64,000 bases of DNA from Desulfobacteraceae bacterium (GTDB lineage: Bacteria; Desulfobacterota; Desulfobacteria; Desulfobacterales; ETH-SRB1). A program made the translations under genes and the position numbers. Below are positions 50,476 through 59,715 of this stretch, piece after piece. Numbering within the stretch: the stretch's first letter is position 1; every line of letters starts with the position of its first letter. The notes below the pieces were generated by a model that had not been told where the DNA came from, did no database searches, and worked only from the letters and a program-made list of their open reading frames with translations. The stretch is from NCBI GenBank assembly GCA_030593145.1, contig JAUVHU010000003.1, forward strand, positions 1 through 64,000, written 5' to 3'.

Positions 50476-50638
50476 AAAATAAGTGATTAGTCATTAGACT
50501 TTAGCTATTAGTCAAACTATATCAAGATGTTATTAAATAATAATCCGCCAGAGCCTGTTGGCGGAGGTGATTAATAAATAATTATACGAATGCATTTCAT
50601 AGAAGCCAACGGCTAATTGCTAACAGCTAATCGCTTAA
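50476..50638. repeat. Heptad runs and hairpin between coaE and the CCA-type gene
   Basis: AGTGATTAGTCATTAGACTTTAGCTATTAGTC and GGCTAATTGCTAACAGCTAATCGC have a 7-base period and complementary sense (ATTAG versus CTAAT). Between them CCGCCAGAGCCTGTTGGCGGA forms a hairpin. Confidence 0.6.
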
Positions 50639-50654
50639 CATAGGTTGTATTTAA

Positions 50655-50699
50655 GCCTATCTGCGTTCATCTGTGTAAATCCGTGGCAAAATAATTGCA
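50655..50699. repeat. MITE-B right end, copy 3
   Basis: CTATCTGCGTTCATCTGTGTAAATCCGTGGCAAAATAATTGC corresponds to the right end at 43845-43884. It ends 21 bases before the CCA-type ATG. Confidence 0.7.
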
Positions 50700-50719
50700 A
50701 AAAACACTAACGACTTGAA

Positions 50720-52087
50720 ATGATTCAAATAAATACAAATATTCTTCCTGAAACCAAAGGCGCATATCTTGTCGGCGGTTCGATCAGAGATCTTCTTCTC
50801 GGCCGTTCTCCGATTGATTATGACATTGCTGTTTTGGGAAATCCAGAAGAATTTGCCAAAAAAATTGCAGCAAAAATATCCGGCCATATTGTCCGGCTTG
50901 GGAAACCGGGGCAGGCAATAATCCGGATTGTCTCAGACAATAAAATTTTTGACATATCATCCGTAAATGGCGCAACTATTGAAGATGACCTTGGCAAAAG
51001 GGATTTTACAATCAATGCTATTGCTTGCTCACTATCTTCAAAAAAAATTATCGACTGCCTCGGGGGAATGGATGACATCGCCGCAAATAAAATTCGCATG
51101 GTTTCAAGAAAAGCCTTCAGAAAGGACCCAATCCGCCTGATAAGAGCCTACAGGATGGGCGCATCTCTAAATTTTGAAATCGAACCGCACACATCGTCCG
51201 CTATTAAAAATGACGCGAATCTTATACAGGATTCGGCTGGTGAAAGGATCAGGACTGAACTTTTCAAGATTTTCAACACTTCGAAATCACATCGTTACAT
51301 TTCACAAATGGCCGATACCGGCCTTCTTTTCTCTGTCTTTCCTGAACTTAACGAATTAAAAGGATGCCCTCAAAACACATATCATTCATATGATGTCTTT
51401 GAACATACGATGAAAGCTTTTTATCATCTTGAAGCGCTGTTAAATGATTGCGGCAAAGCAATGCCGGCGATCTCTGACCCAAACATTTTGAATGTCGGGC
51501 ATCAGGCAGCCTGGTTGAAATGCGCGATACTTCTGCATGATATCGGCAAACCTCACGTAAAAACTGTTGACATCAAAGGCAGCATTCACTTCTACGGCCA
51601 TGGTCAAAAAAGCGCTGACATGGCAAAAGCAATAACTACAAGATTAAAATTTTCAAACCGCGAAAGACTCTACATTGACCATATTATCCGCAATCATATA
51701 AGACCGCTTTTTCTCTTTACAGCTTATCAAAAAAAGACACTTACCAATAAAGGTATAATACGTTTCTTTAATAAATGCGGAGACAATACACCTGCATTGC
51801 TGCTTCACACCATTGCAGATATTCAAGGAAAAGGGAACAAAGACAACGCAAGAGATGAAGATTTCATAAGCTTTGCAAAAAAAATGATTCAGGATTATAT
51901 ATCTGCTTTTAAACCGGAAAAAAAATTGCCGCCCCTTTTAACAGGTTACGACCTTATGACTGAATTTGGTTTAACACCTTCACCATTATTTAAAAAAATT
52001 TTAGACAATGTAGAAGAAGCAAGGCTTTGCAAAACTATCAAAAGCAGACAGGATGCCTTGATCCTTGCAAAAAAAATCATAAAATAG
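50720..52087 (+). CDS. CCA-adding tRNA nucleotidyltransferase/poly(A) polymerase family with HD domain
   Basis: The 455-aa protein opens with the class II nucleotidyltransferase signature YLVGGSIRDLLLGRSPIDYD. It then has RKDPIRLIRAYRMGASLNF (tRNA-binding), and an HD phosphohydrolase-type region with LLHDIGKPHVKT. HD-bearing members add or repair the CCA end of tRNAs; a role in poly(A) addition cannot be excluded. Start at 50720 has no strong ribosome-binding site. Confidence 0.87.
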   Translation: MIQINTNILPETKGAYLVGGSIRDLLLGRSPIDYDIAVLGNPEEFAKKIAAKISGHIVRLGKPGQAIIRIVSDNKIFDISSVNGATIEDDLGKRDFTINAIACSLSSKKIIDCLGGMDDIAANKIRMVSRKAFRKDPIRLIRAYRMGASLNFEIEPHTSSAIKNDANLIQDSAGERIRTELFKIFNTSKSHRYISQMADTGLLFSVFPELNELKGCPQNTYHSYDVFEHTMKAFYHLEALLNDCGKAMPAISDPNILNVGHQAAWLKCAILLHDIGKPHVKTVDIKGSIHFYGHGQKSADMAKAITTRLKFSNRERLYIDHIIRNHIRPLFLFTAYQKKTLTNKGIIRFFNKCGDNTPALLLHTIADIQGKGNKDNARDEDFISFAKKMIQDYISAFKPEKKLPPLLTGYDLMTEFGLTPSPLFKKILDNVEEARLCKTIKSRQDALILAKKIIK

Positions 52088-52236
52088 CAGCATTGTATGC
52101 GTTCGCTATGATCAGAAGTTTTATCAACCAGTTAACACCTGACAAATTCGAATCCTTGACAAAACACTGTCATTTATATAAGTAAAACGGCTAAATGATT
52201 TAATCGTATTTTGCCTTTCAAACACATATCATACTT

Positions 52237-52365
52237 GACAAACTCGTAAAAAGTCGAGAAATCACTTTTTGCAAAACGTGTTAAGGACTTGATAAAATAG
52301 ACAATTGCTTCAACCTAACACTTAACGCCTAACACTTGATGAATTCGACTTTTTACGAATTCATC
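52237..52365. mobile_element. MITE-G between the CCA-type gene and adk
   Basis: GACAAACTCGTAAAAAGTCGA and TCGACTTTTTACGAATTCATC are terminal inverted repeats. A heptad run, CTAACACTTAACGCCTAACACTT, lies before the right end. With the gap 52088-52236, where I see nothing else, it fills the 300 bases before adk. Confidence 0.7.
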
Positions 52366-52389
52366 ACATTTGAAAAAAGGAGAATTTTT

Positions 52390-53064
52390 ATGAATATTTT
52401 GTTTTTTGGGCCAAATGGCAGCGGCAAAGGAACCCAGGGTGCGATATTAAAGGACAAATATAATACTGCCCATATTGAATCAGGCGCTATTTTTCGTGAA
52501 AACATCAAAGGCGGAACAGAACTTGGCACAAAAGCCAAGGAATATATCGACAAAGGCGATCTTGTGCCGGATGAAATCACCATACCCATGATACTTGACC
52601 GCCTGCAAAAGGATGACTGTAAAAACGGATGGCTTCTTGACGGATTCCCAAGAAATAAAATTCAGTCTATAAAGCTGGATGAATCTCTTAAAAAAGCGAA
52701 TATGAAACTCGATATTGTCATAGAAATTATTCTTGACCGTGAAATCGCCAAAAACAGGATCATGGGCCGCAGGCTTTGCGCAAACGACAACAATCATCCA
52801 AACAACATTTATATTGACGCGATAAAACCGGACGGAGACAAATGCAGAGTATGCGGAGGTGAATTAAGCTCAAGAGCCGACGATCAGGATGAAGACGCCA
52901 TTAATAAACGACATGGCATTTACTATGACAGCGAAACCGGTACTCTTGCGGCAGCTTACTATTTCAAAGACATTGCCGCTAAAGATACATCTATTAAATA
53001 TATATTATTAGACGGCAAACCAGGCGTAAAGGATGTTACTGCGGAGCTTGTTTCAAAACTTTAA
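52390..53064 (+). CDS. adk: Adenylate kinase
   Basis: The start is placed at the ATG at 52390, preceded by AAAAAAGGAGAA; this gives 224 aa. The track start reads 18 codons from MITE-G. The P-loop is FFGPNGSGKGTQ, then LLDGFPRN. The lid contains CRVCGGELSSRADDQD and an earlier Cys, a partial zinc-lid arrangement. It converts ATP plus AMP to two ADP. Confidence 0.93.
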   Translation: MNILFFGPNGSGKGTQGAILKDKYNTAHIESGAIFRENIKGGTELGTKAKEYIDKGDLVPDEITIPMILDRLQKDDCKNGWLLDGFPRNKIQSIKLDESLKKANMKLDIVIEIILDREIAKNRIMGRRLCANDNNHPNNIYIDAIKPDGDKCRVCGGELSSRADDQDEDAINKRHGIYYDSETGTLAAAYYFKDIAAKDTSIKYILLDGKPGVKDVTAELVSKL

Positions 53065-53222
53065 AAATTGACCATGATTTCTAATAGCATGGTCTCTCAA
53101 AATATCTCATTTTTTATCTTGCAAAAGCTTTATGAATATATTAGAAGTTCTTTTTTTTGTATTACAGTAAATAAATAACCATCGGATAAACACTTCCGGT
53201 GGAACAAAAGGAGGCGAGCAAT

Positions 53223-53420
53223 TTGAAGGAAATTCAGGTCAAGGTTTTTGACAATGACCTCGAAAAGGCTATGCGCATTTTGAAAAAAAAGATTCAAAAT
53301 GACGGGTTGTTTAAACGTTTAAAGTTGAAAAAGAGCTACGAAAAGCCAAGTGAACACAAACGTCGAAAACAGCGTGAAGCCTTAAGAAGGCGTAGAATTA
53401 CCGCTTCCAGATATAGATAA
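53223..53420 (+). CDS. rpsU: 30S ribosomal protein bS21
   Basis: The start is placed at TTG 53223, because AAAGGAGG lies 7 bases upstream; the track start at GTG 53199 is before that site. The resulting 65 aa are normal for bS21. LKEIQVKVFDNDLEKAMRIL and the basic tail KRRKQREALRRRRITASRYR are diagnostic. Confidence 0.93.
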   Translation: MKEIQVKVFDNDLEKAMRILKKKIQNDGLFKRLKLKKSYEKPSEHKRRKQREALRRRRITASRYR

Positions 53421-53441
53421 GACCGAAAATTTTAAAAAACT

Positions 53442-53477
53442 AACCCGGCACGGATAATATCTGTGCCGGGTTTTTTA
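53442..53477 (+). terminator. Terminator after rpsU
   Basis: AACCCGGCAC-GGATAATATCT-GTGCCGGGTT followed by TTTTT: a perfect 10-pair stem. The folC ATG starts three bases after the T-run, so folC may rely on readthrough or on a start site within the hairpin. Confidence 0.88.
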
Positions 53478-53479
53478 TT

Positions 53480-54754
53480 ATGGCGCAAAGAGATTCTTAT
53501 AATAAATGTATTAAGACCATGTACAGCCTGGGAAGGTTCGGTATTAAGCTTGGTTTGTCTACAATCAAAAGCATTTTACACAACCTTGAAAATCCACAGG
53601 ATACTTATAAGTGCATACATGTCGCGGGAACAAACGGAAAGGGATCAATAGCGTCATCCCTTGCTTCGATTCTGCACATATCCGGATACAAAGTCGGGCT
53701 TTATACATCCCCGCATCTCATAAGGTTTAATGAAAGGATCTGCATAAATAACAAACCTGTTTCCGATGCAAATGTTGTAGCATCTTATGAGGCCGTAAAT
53801 AAGGCAAGCTGCGGCGCTCGCAAACCAACCTTTTTCGAACTGACAACGGCCATGGCTCTTTATGAATTCAACAGGCAAAAAGTTGACTGGGCTGTTATCG
53901 AAACAGGTATGGGAGGAAGGCTTGACGCAACAAATATAATAAATCCGGCTATTTCCATAATATCCAATATATCCCTTGAACATCAAAAGTATCTTGGTAA
54001 TACCATAAGTCGCATTGCAGGAGAAAAAGGAGGGATTATAAAAAAATGTATCCCTGTAATCACTGGTGTTAAGCAAAAAAATGGGATCTCAACATTAAAA
54101 AATATAGCAAACAAACAATCTGCTCCCTTTTATCGTCTTGGAGATACCTTCAGGATTAGAAGAGGTAAAAACGGAACTTTTACATATTTTGGAATCGACA
54201 ACATTTGGCGTAATATGCGTTCAGGACTGCTTGGCGCCCACCAGATTGATAATGCAGCTCTCGTTCTTGCAGCATGTGAAATACTCAACAAAAATAAAGC
54301 AGAACTTTCCATACAAAGCATAAAAGACGGTCTTGCGCAAAACAATTGGCCTGGAAGACTCGAAATAGCCTCTTCCTCCCCCTTTATACTTCTCGATGGA
54401 GCACACAATTTAATTGCCACCCGCTGTCTGGCAAAATTTCTGTCCGAAAATCTAACTAAACGGAAAATAACACTCGTCACAGGCATATTGGACGACAAAC
54501 CCTATGCCGCAATGCTTGCCTGTCTTCTTCCTCTTTGCAATAAAGCAATATTAACCCGGCCGAAAACCAACCGGGCGATAGAACCTGAAAAGCTTTATTC
54601 AATTGCAAAAAAAATAATCCCGGACGTCTGCATAATACAGGATGTTGGCAAAGCCATAAAACATGCAATTAAAATCGCATCATCCGATGACGCAATCTGC
54701 ATCGCGGGTTCTCTATACCTCGTAGGTGAAGCAAAAGAGATGCTTGACTTATAA
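53480..54754 (+). CDS. folC: Folylpolyglutamate synthase/dihydrofolate synthase
   Basis: The 424-aa enzyme adds glutamate to folates and dihydropteroate. Mur-ligase motifs are HVAGTNGKGSIASS, YTSPHLIRFNERI and WAVIETGMGGRLDATN, then FILLDGAHN. No ribosome-binding site is seen because the terminator lies directly before the ATG. Confidence 0.93.
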   Translation: MAQRDSYNKCIKTMYSLGRFGIKLGLSTIKSILHNLENPQDTYKCIHVAGTNGKGSIASSLASILHISGYKVGLYTSPHLIRFNERICINNKPVSDANVVASYEAVNKASCGARKPTFFELTTAMALYEFNRQKVDWAVIETGMGGRLDATNIINPAISIISNISLEHQKYLGNTISRIAGEKGGIIKKCIPVITGVKQKNGISTLKNIANKQSAPFYRLGDTFRIRRGKNGTFTYFGIDNIWRNMRSGLLGAHQIDNAALVLAACEILNKNKAELSIQSIKDGLAQNNWPGRLEIASSSPFILLDGAHNLIATRCLAKFLSENLTKRKITLVTGILDDKPYAAMLACLLPLCNKAILTRPKTNRAIEPEKLYSIAKKIIPDVCIIQDVGKAIKHAIKIASSDDAICIAGSLYLVGEAKEMLDL

Positions 54755-54782
54755 GCGCCAACAAATTAATTACACACATAAT

Positions 54783-54858
54783 GCGCCCGTAGCTCAGGGG
54801 ATAGAGCGTCAGCCTCCGGAGCTGAAAGCCGCTGGTTCAAATCCAGCCGGGCGTACCA
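54783..54858 (+). tRNA. tRNA-Arg (anticodon CCG)
   Basis: A complete cloverleaf with encoded CCA: acceptor GCGCCCG/CGGGCGT, D-arm GCTC..GAGC, anticodon stem TCAGC/GCTGA with loop CTCCGGA (anticodon CCG), T-arm GCTGG TTCAAAT CCAGC. It reads CGG codons. A partial MITE-A starts 36 bases downstream. Confidence 0.95.
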
Positions 54859-54893
54859 AAACATTACCCTACACCGCATAGCTTTTGGCTCAT

Positions 54894-54976
54894 ACGAAAC
54901 TTTTGCAAAACGCCCCCTTTTGCCTTTACCAGAGTGCTTTAGCGGATCAGACTCAGATTTCAATCCTCAACATATA
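54894..54976. repeat. Partial MITE-A after tRNA-Arg
   Basis: GAAACTTTTGCAAAACGCCCCCTTTTGCC and CTCAGATTTCAATCCTC match blocks of the full element. The right end is missing. Confidence 0.65.
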
Positions 54977-55279
54977 GGGTAGCCTGCGGTTTTCGCAAAC
55001 CCTTATGCATCAAGATCTCAGCACATTTGTTTCCCAAAAACCGCTCAACTTAGAAGGCAAGTATAAATAAGTTGTACAGATTGCGCCGTAATTTTGTTTG
55101 TTTTCAAGGCGCGTTAAAGCGCGCATAACGAGTTATGTAAGCCTTGACGGAACACAGAAAACAAGCAAAAGGACAAGCAAGATGTATAAGTTATTTTTAC
55201 TTGACGACTTACGTATAAATTTGCGCAAATGGATCGACGGTCTTGATTTTTATATAATATATGATTATAGTTAGCGATC
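54977..55279. other. Repeat-bearing gap before the ClpX-like gene
   Basis: GGCAAGTATAAATAAGTTGTACA at about 55058 and TGTATAAGTTATTTTTACTTGAC at about 55182 are imperfect inverted repeats. They frame a palindrome-rich stretch, GGCGCGTTAAAGCGCGC. No gene. Confidence 0.55.
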
Positions 55280-57022
55280 ATGAAAGAAAATAATGAAAAA
55301 ATACCAAGTCCTAAAGAACTTGAAAAGGAAATCGGCGAATTTCTGACCAAAAAATTCGGAGATAATGTCAAAGTCGTATCTCCAATAGTTATTCCACAAA
55401 CCGTTGTTTCAGAAAAAGAAGCGCCCCCTTCCCCAAAAAAAGAAAAAAAACTAAGTTTTGATTTAAAGCCTGAAGATCTTATCTCCTATCTTGATCAATA
55501 CATCGTAAAACAGGCTAATGCAAAAGCAATTCTATCCACAAAAATATGCACCCACTTCAACCGGATTAAACATGCTGAAGCCTCTCCTGATAAAATCGAT
55601 GAAATAGTCGGCAGTATCAAGAACAATGTCCTCATGATCGGCCCAACCGGAGTCGGCAAGACATATATGATTAAATTGATAGCCAAAAAAATCGGGGTTC
55701 CATTCGTTAAGGGCGATGCCACTAAATTCAGCGAAACAGGATATGTCGGAGGAGATGTAGAGGACCTGGTACGGGACCTGGTCAGGGAGGCTGATGACGA
55801 TATTGAACTTGCTCAATACGGTATTATATACATTGATGAGCTTGATAAAATTGCATCAAGCCGCAATCTGATAGGCGCAGATGTATCAAGAACCGGTGTC
55901 CAGCGCACTCTACTTAAACCGATGGAAGAAACCGATGTAGATCTGAAAATCCCTCACGACCCTATTTCAATGCTCCAGGAAATTGAACGATTTCGTAAAA
56001 CCGGCAAACGGGACAAACAAACCGTAAACACAAAAAACATACTCTTTATTATGAGCGGGGCATTTACCGGCCTGGAACAAATTATTAACAAACGAATTTC
56101 TAAACAGGAAATAGGTTTTGGCGCGCATATTATAAGTTCCCAGGAACGGATCAACATTCTTCAACAAGTATTTCCTGAAGATCTGATAACATTCGGATTT
56201 GAATCGGAATTTGTGGGCAGACTGCCTGTAAAGGCTGTTTTTGAAATTCTTACTGAAGATGACCTTTACGAAATTCTGAAAAATCCCAACAATCCGATCA
56301 TTCTTGGGAAAAAACTCGATTTCGCGGCATATGGCATAGACATCAAGTTTGATCGTAAAGCGCTTCGAATTTTAGCAAAACGCGCCTTTAAGGAAACAAC
56401 AGGCGCAAGAGGTCTGGTCAGCGCATTTGAAACAGCGCTGCTTATATTTGAGAAAAAACTGCCGTCAACCAACATCAAAAAATTCTCTGTAACGGTTTCT
56501 GTTGTCGAAAATCCGGAAAAAACGCTTGAAACTATTTTGTCTTCATCAAACGAAAATGAATTAGATGAAATCTTTGACAAGCTATTTTGTGACGAAAAAG
56601 AATTTATTGAAAAATATATTGAATTAAACAAGAAAAATTTAAGTGAAAAATATAATCTAACCCTGACGCCGGCACGCACAGCCATTGTTGCCGCTTTTTA
56701 CTGCAAACATATAATGGATATTGGAAAAGTCTTACAAAAAATCAAATCCTATTATGATGAAATTAAAAAGATTGAACTATATTTTTTTAAAAATAACGAT
56801 ATCAATATTGTTATGGAAGAAGATGCCGTTGACTTTATTATTGAACAGGTTGTCAATTCAGGCATTAAACTCGAAGACTTTTATAAACAATTGATAGTCG
56901 ATTTTGAACTCGGGCTTAAACTCATCCGTGAAAAAACCGGTAAAAACTATTTTAAAATTACCAAACAAGCACTGATGGGGCCTGAGTCTTTTATAAGTGA
57001 TCTTATTAAAGATGAACTTTAA
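55280..57022 (+). CDS. ClpX-like AAA+ ATPase without zinc-binding domain
   Basis: The 580-aa protein has an acidic and proline-rich N-terminus instead of the ClpX zinc domain. The AAA+ core has DQYIVKQANAKAIL, Walker A MIGPTGVGKT at about residue 120, the pore loop GYVGGDVED, Walker B YIDELDKIA, and GAFTGLEQII. About 150 residues with no motif that I know follow the AAA+ core. It is a likely unfoldase; without LGF-type ClpP loops visible, it may work without ClpP. No clpP is adjacent. Confidence 0.85.
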   Translation: MKENNEKIPSPKELEKEIGEFLTKKFGDNVKVVSPIVIPQTVVSEKEAPPSPKKEKKLSFDLKPEDLISYLDQYIVKQANAKAILSTKICTHFNRIKHAEASPDKIDEIVGSIKNNVLMIGPTGVGKTYMIKLIAKKIGVPFVKGDATKFSETGYVGGDVEDLVRDLVREADDDIELAQYGIIYIDELDKIASSRNLIGADVSRTGVQRTLLKPMEETDVDLKIPHDPISMLQEIERFRKTGKRDKQTVNTKNILFIMSGAFTGLEQIINKRISKQEIGFGAHIISSQERINILQQVFPEDLITFGFESEFVGRLPVKAVFEILTEDDLYEILKNPNNPIILGKKLDFAAYGIDIKFDRKALRILAKRAFKETTGARGLVSAFETALLIFEKKLPSTNIKKFSVTVSVVENPEKTLETILSSSNENELDEIFDKLFCDEKEFIEKYIELNKKNLSEKYNLTLTPARTAIVAAFYCKHIMDIGKVLQKIKSYYDEIKKIELYFFKNNDINIVMEEDAVDFIIEQVVNSGIKLEDFYKQLIVDFELGLKLIREKTGKNYFKITKQALMGPESFISDLIKDEL

Positions 57023-57027
57023 AACTG

Positions 57028-57154
57028 CATGGCGTCGTAAAAAGTCCCATCTACCGCGTTGCAGTGATTTTTCAGACTCTCAACATACTATATGTATGCC
57101 TTCGATCCTGAAAAATCACTACGCCTTGTATATGAAACTTTTTACTTAGCCATC
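57028..57154. repeat. Palindromic TCGTAAAAAGT element after the ClpX-like gene
   Basis: GCATGGCGTCGTAAAAAGTCCCAT and GAAACTTTTTACTTAGCCATC form outer ends. An inner stem, GCAGTGATTTTTCAG and CTGAAAAATCACTACGC, pairs around a 35-base loop. The rest of the gap to ahbC shows nothing. Confidence 0.65.
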
Positions 57155-57308
57155 TATAGTTAGATTCGTAAAAAGAGCAACAAGCACTAAAACACGAAAT
57201 AATTACATGTTTTTCGTGTTTTTGTGATAAATATTTTAATTCTGGCCCGTCCGCCTCATGCCGCTTGGCAGAAGGACGAGCTTGACCAGGAAAGGTAAAG
57301 GATTCACA

Positions 57309-58487
57309 ATGATCGGTATATCAAAACTATATTGCGGAACAGTAGAGCCCTCCGATGCGCTTCGCTATGGGCGCGATTCATCAAAACTGCCTTCACACCT
57401 GCTTCAGTTTTCCAGCGACAAACGGCCGGTAGTTGTATGGAACATCACAAGAAAATGTAATCTAAAATGCGTCCATTGCTATGCGCAGGCAAAAGACAAA
57501 ACCTTTGAAAATGAACTTTCCACAAAAGAGGGTAAAAAACTGTTGGATGATCTTGCGCAATTCGGCGTCCCTGTAATCCTGTTTTCCGGAGGAGAACCTA
57601 CGATTCGGAAGGATCTTCCCGAACTTGCGGCTTATGCTGTCGAAAAAGGGATGCGAGCAGTTATCTCTACAAACGGCACGCTGATATCACAAAAAATGGC
57701 GCAGACGCTTAAAGAAATCGGGCTGTCATATGTAGGCATAAGCCTCGATGGAATGGAAGAAATCAATGATCGTTTCAGAGGTGTTAAAGGAGCATATAAA
57801 TCGGCTTTAGATGGAATTAAAAACTGTAAAGAAGCGGGCATAAAGGTCGGGCTCCGTTTTACAATAAACAAATTGAATGCCGCTGAAGTTCCGGCCATAT
57901 TTGAGCTTCTTGAAGATATGGATATTCCAAGAGCATGCTTTTATCACCTTGTTTATGCGGGACGCGGTTCAAAACTGGTAAATGAGGATTTATCGCATGA
58001 GGAAACAAGGCATTATGTCGATATGATAATGGATCTTACAAAGAAGCTCCATGATAAAGGAAAACCAAAAGAAATATTGACTGTTGATAATCATGCTGAC
58101 GGCCCATACGTTTATTTAAGGCTTTTAAAAGAAGATCCAGCGCGTGCCAAAGACGTTCTTGAACTTCTACAAATGAACGAGGGAAACAGTTCGGGCATAG
58201 GTATCGGGTGTATAAGCTGGGATGGCGAGGTTTATGCTGATCAGTTCTGGCGTCATCACAGTTTCGGCAATATAAAGGATCGACCATTTTCCGAAATCTG
58301 GACCGATACATCAGAACCGCTGATGAAAAAACTAAAAGATAAGAAAAAATATGCTAAGGGCAGATGCTTAAAATGCCGCTGGCTTAATATTTGTGCCGGA
58401 AACTTCAGGGTTAGGTCTGAAGCCGTAACCGGCGATCTCTGGGCGCCTGATCCTGCATGTTATCTTACAGATGAAGAGATAGCGTAA
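57309..58487 (+). CDS. ahbC: AhbC, 12,18-didecarboxysiroheme deacetylase (radical SAM)
   Basis: The start is placed at the ATG at 57309 (MIGISKLYCG), with AAAGGA upstream, giving 392 aa. The radical SAM site is CNLKCVHC. C-terminal SPASM-type cysteines are at GCISWDG and CLKCRWLNICAGN..DPACY. AhbC removes acetate groups to give iron-coproporphyrin III in the siroheme route to heme b, used by sulfate reducers and archaea. hemB and ahbD follow in the same direction. Confidence 0.87.
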   Translation: MIGISKLYCGTVEPSDALRYGRDSSKLPSHLLQFSSDKRPVVVWNITRKCNLKCVHCYAQAKDKTFENELSTKEGKKLLDDLAQFGVPVILFSGGEPTIRKDLPELAAYAVEKGMRAVISTNGTLISQKMAQTLKEIGLSYVGISLDGMEEINDRFRGVKGAYKSALDGIKNCKEAGIKVGLRFTINKLNAAEVPAIFELLEDMDIPRACFYHLVYAGRGSKLVNEDLSHEETRHYVDMIMDLTKKLHDKGKPKEILTVDNHADGPYVYLRLLKEDPARAKDVLELLQMNEGNSSGIGIGCISWDGEVYADQFWRHHSFGNIKDRPFSEIWTDTSEPLMKKLKDKKKYAKGRCLKCRWLNICAGNFRVRSEAVTGDLWAPDPACYLTDEEIA

Positions 58488-58555
58488 ACAAAAGAAGCCC
58501 GGCCCAAAGGACCAGACTTTGGTTTGCCACTGAAAGAAGCTGTTTTGCTTAAAGC

Positions 58556-58640
58556 TGTACAAGTTAAAAGTGCCTAAAGTTGTGGAGTCGCTTCGCTCCG
58601 CCGATTTTATATAATTGACAGAATCCCTTAACTTTAGTTC
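58556..58640. repeat. Dispersed repeat (GGAGTCGCTTCGCTCC family), copy 2
   Basis: AAAGTGCCTAAAGTTGTGGAGTCGCTTCGCTCCGCCGATTTTATATAATTGAC is the reverse complement of the copy at 2487-2600, which is longer in the middle. Confidence 0.65.
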
Positions 58641-58737
58641 ACTTCAAACTCTTACAGCGTTTCTTCAGGCAGAGCCGAAAAACTCTGACCTGGCCCTGAG
58701 AACCAGGTTTTTCAAGGTAAAATAAAAGGAACAAGTT

Positions 58738-59715
58738 ATGTTATTTCCAGACTATAGACCAAGGCGTCTGCGTCAAAATGAGGCTTTTCGCCGCATGATA
58801 CGTGAAACGGAAATTTCCGTAAATGATCTGATTCTGCCGCTTTTTGCGATTAACGGCAAAGGGATTAAAAAACCAATACCATCCATGCCGGGGCAGTATC
58901 AGTTATCAATAGACAATTTGGTTAAAACAGCCAAAAAGGCTTTTGATCTTGGCATCCCGGCTATTATGCTTTTCGGAATACCGAACAAAAAAGATCCCCT
59001 TGCGACAAGCGCTTACGCAAAAAATGGTATTGCACAAAAAGCAACAAGCGCTCTGAAAAATAAAATTCCTGATCTTGTCGTAATAACCGACGTCTGCTTG
59101 TGCCACTATACGGACCACGGCCACTGCGGCATTGTAAAAAATAATATAATAGACAATGATGCGTCGCTCGATCTTATAGCCCTCACAGCACTTTCTCACG
59201 CAAAAGCAGGCGCTGACATGGTAGCTCCTTCTGACATGATGGACGGCCGCGTTGCTGAAATTCGCAATATACTCGATGAAAACAGTTTTACAAATATTCC
59301 TATCATGGCATATTCAGCAAAGTATTGTTCTGCTTATTATGGGCCGTTCCGCCAGGCAGCCAGCTCAGCTCCAAAATTCGGTGACCGCAGAACATATCAG
59401 ATGGACCCCGCAAACGCTGTCGAAGCAATCAGGGAAGTTACAATGGATATTGAAGAAGGAGCGGATATTATAATGATAAAACCCGCCCTGCCCTATCTCG
59501 ATATTATCTGCCGCATCCGCGACGAAATTGATCTTCCTGTCGCCGCATATAATGTCAGCGGCGAATACGCGATGATTAAGGCTGCCGACAAAATGGGATG
59601 GCTTGACGGCAAAAGAGTCATGATGGAAACCCTTACCGCAATCAAGCGGGCAGGCGCAGACATGATTTTGACCTATTTTGCCATTGAAGCCGCAAAAGAG
59701 CTGATTAAAAAATGA
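58738..59715 (+). CDS. hemB: Porphobilinogen synthase
   Basis: This 325-aa enzyme joins two 5-aminolevulinate molecules. Zinc ligands are in TDVCLCHYTDHGHCG. Schiff-base lysines are in YSAKYCSAYYGPFR and MIKPALPYLD. It feeds siroheme and heme, and so Dsr and the cytochromes. It is flanked by ahbC and ahbD. Confidence 0.97.
   Translation: MLFPDYRPRRLRQNEAFRRMIRETEISVNDLILPLFAINGKGIKKPIPSMPGQYQLSIDNLVKTAKKAFDLGIPAIMLFGIPNKKDPLATSAYAKNGIAQKATSALKNKIPDLVVITDVCLCHYTDHGHCGIVKNNIIDNDASLDLIALTALSHAKAGADMVAPSDMMDGRVAEIRNILDENSFTNIPIMAYSAKYCSAYYGPFRQAASSAPKFGDRRTYQMDPANAVEAIREVTMDIEEGADIIMIKPALPYLDIICRIRDEIDLPVAAYNVSGEYAMIKAADKMGWLDGKRVMMETLTAIKRAGADMILTYFAIEAAKELIKK

Noticed and set aside
53068-53100. 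Terminator after adk
   Set aside because: GACCATG..CATGGTC makes a 7-pair stem, but no T-run follows directly, so I did not list it.
54766-54963. 65-aa minus ORF over tRNA-Arg
   Set aside because: It reads antisense through the tRNA and a partial MITE-A (GKGKRGRFAKV), so it is an artefact.
54783-55279. tRNA-Arg as an integration site for a genomic island
   Set aside because: There is no integrase gene, and no direct repeat of the tRNA 3' end was seen downstream. Only small repeats lie next to it.
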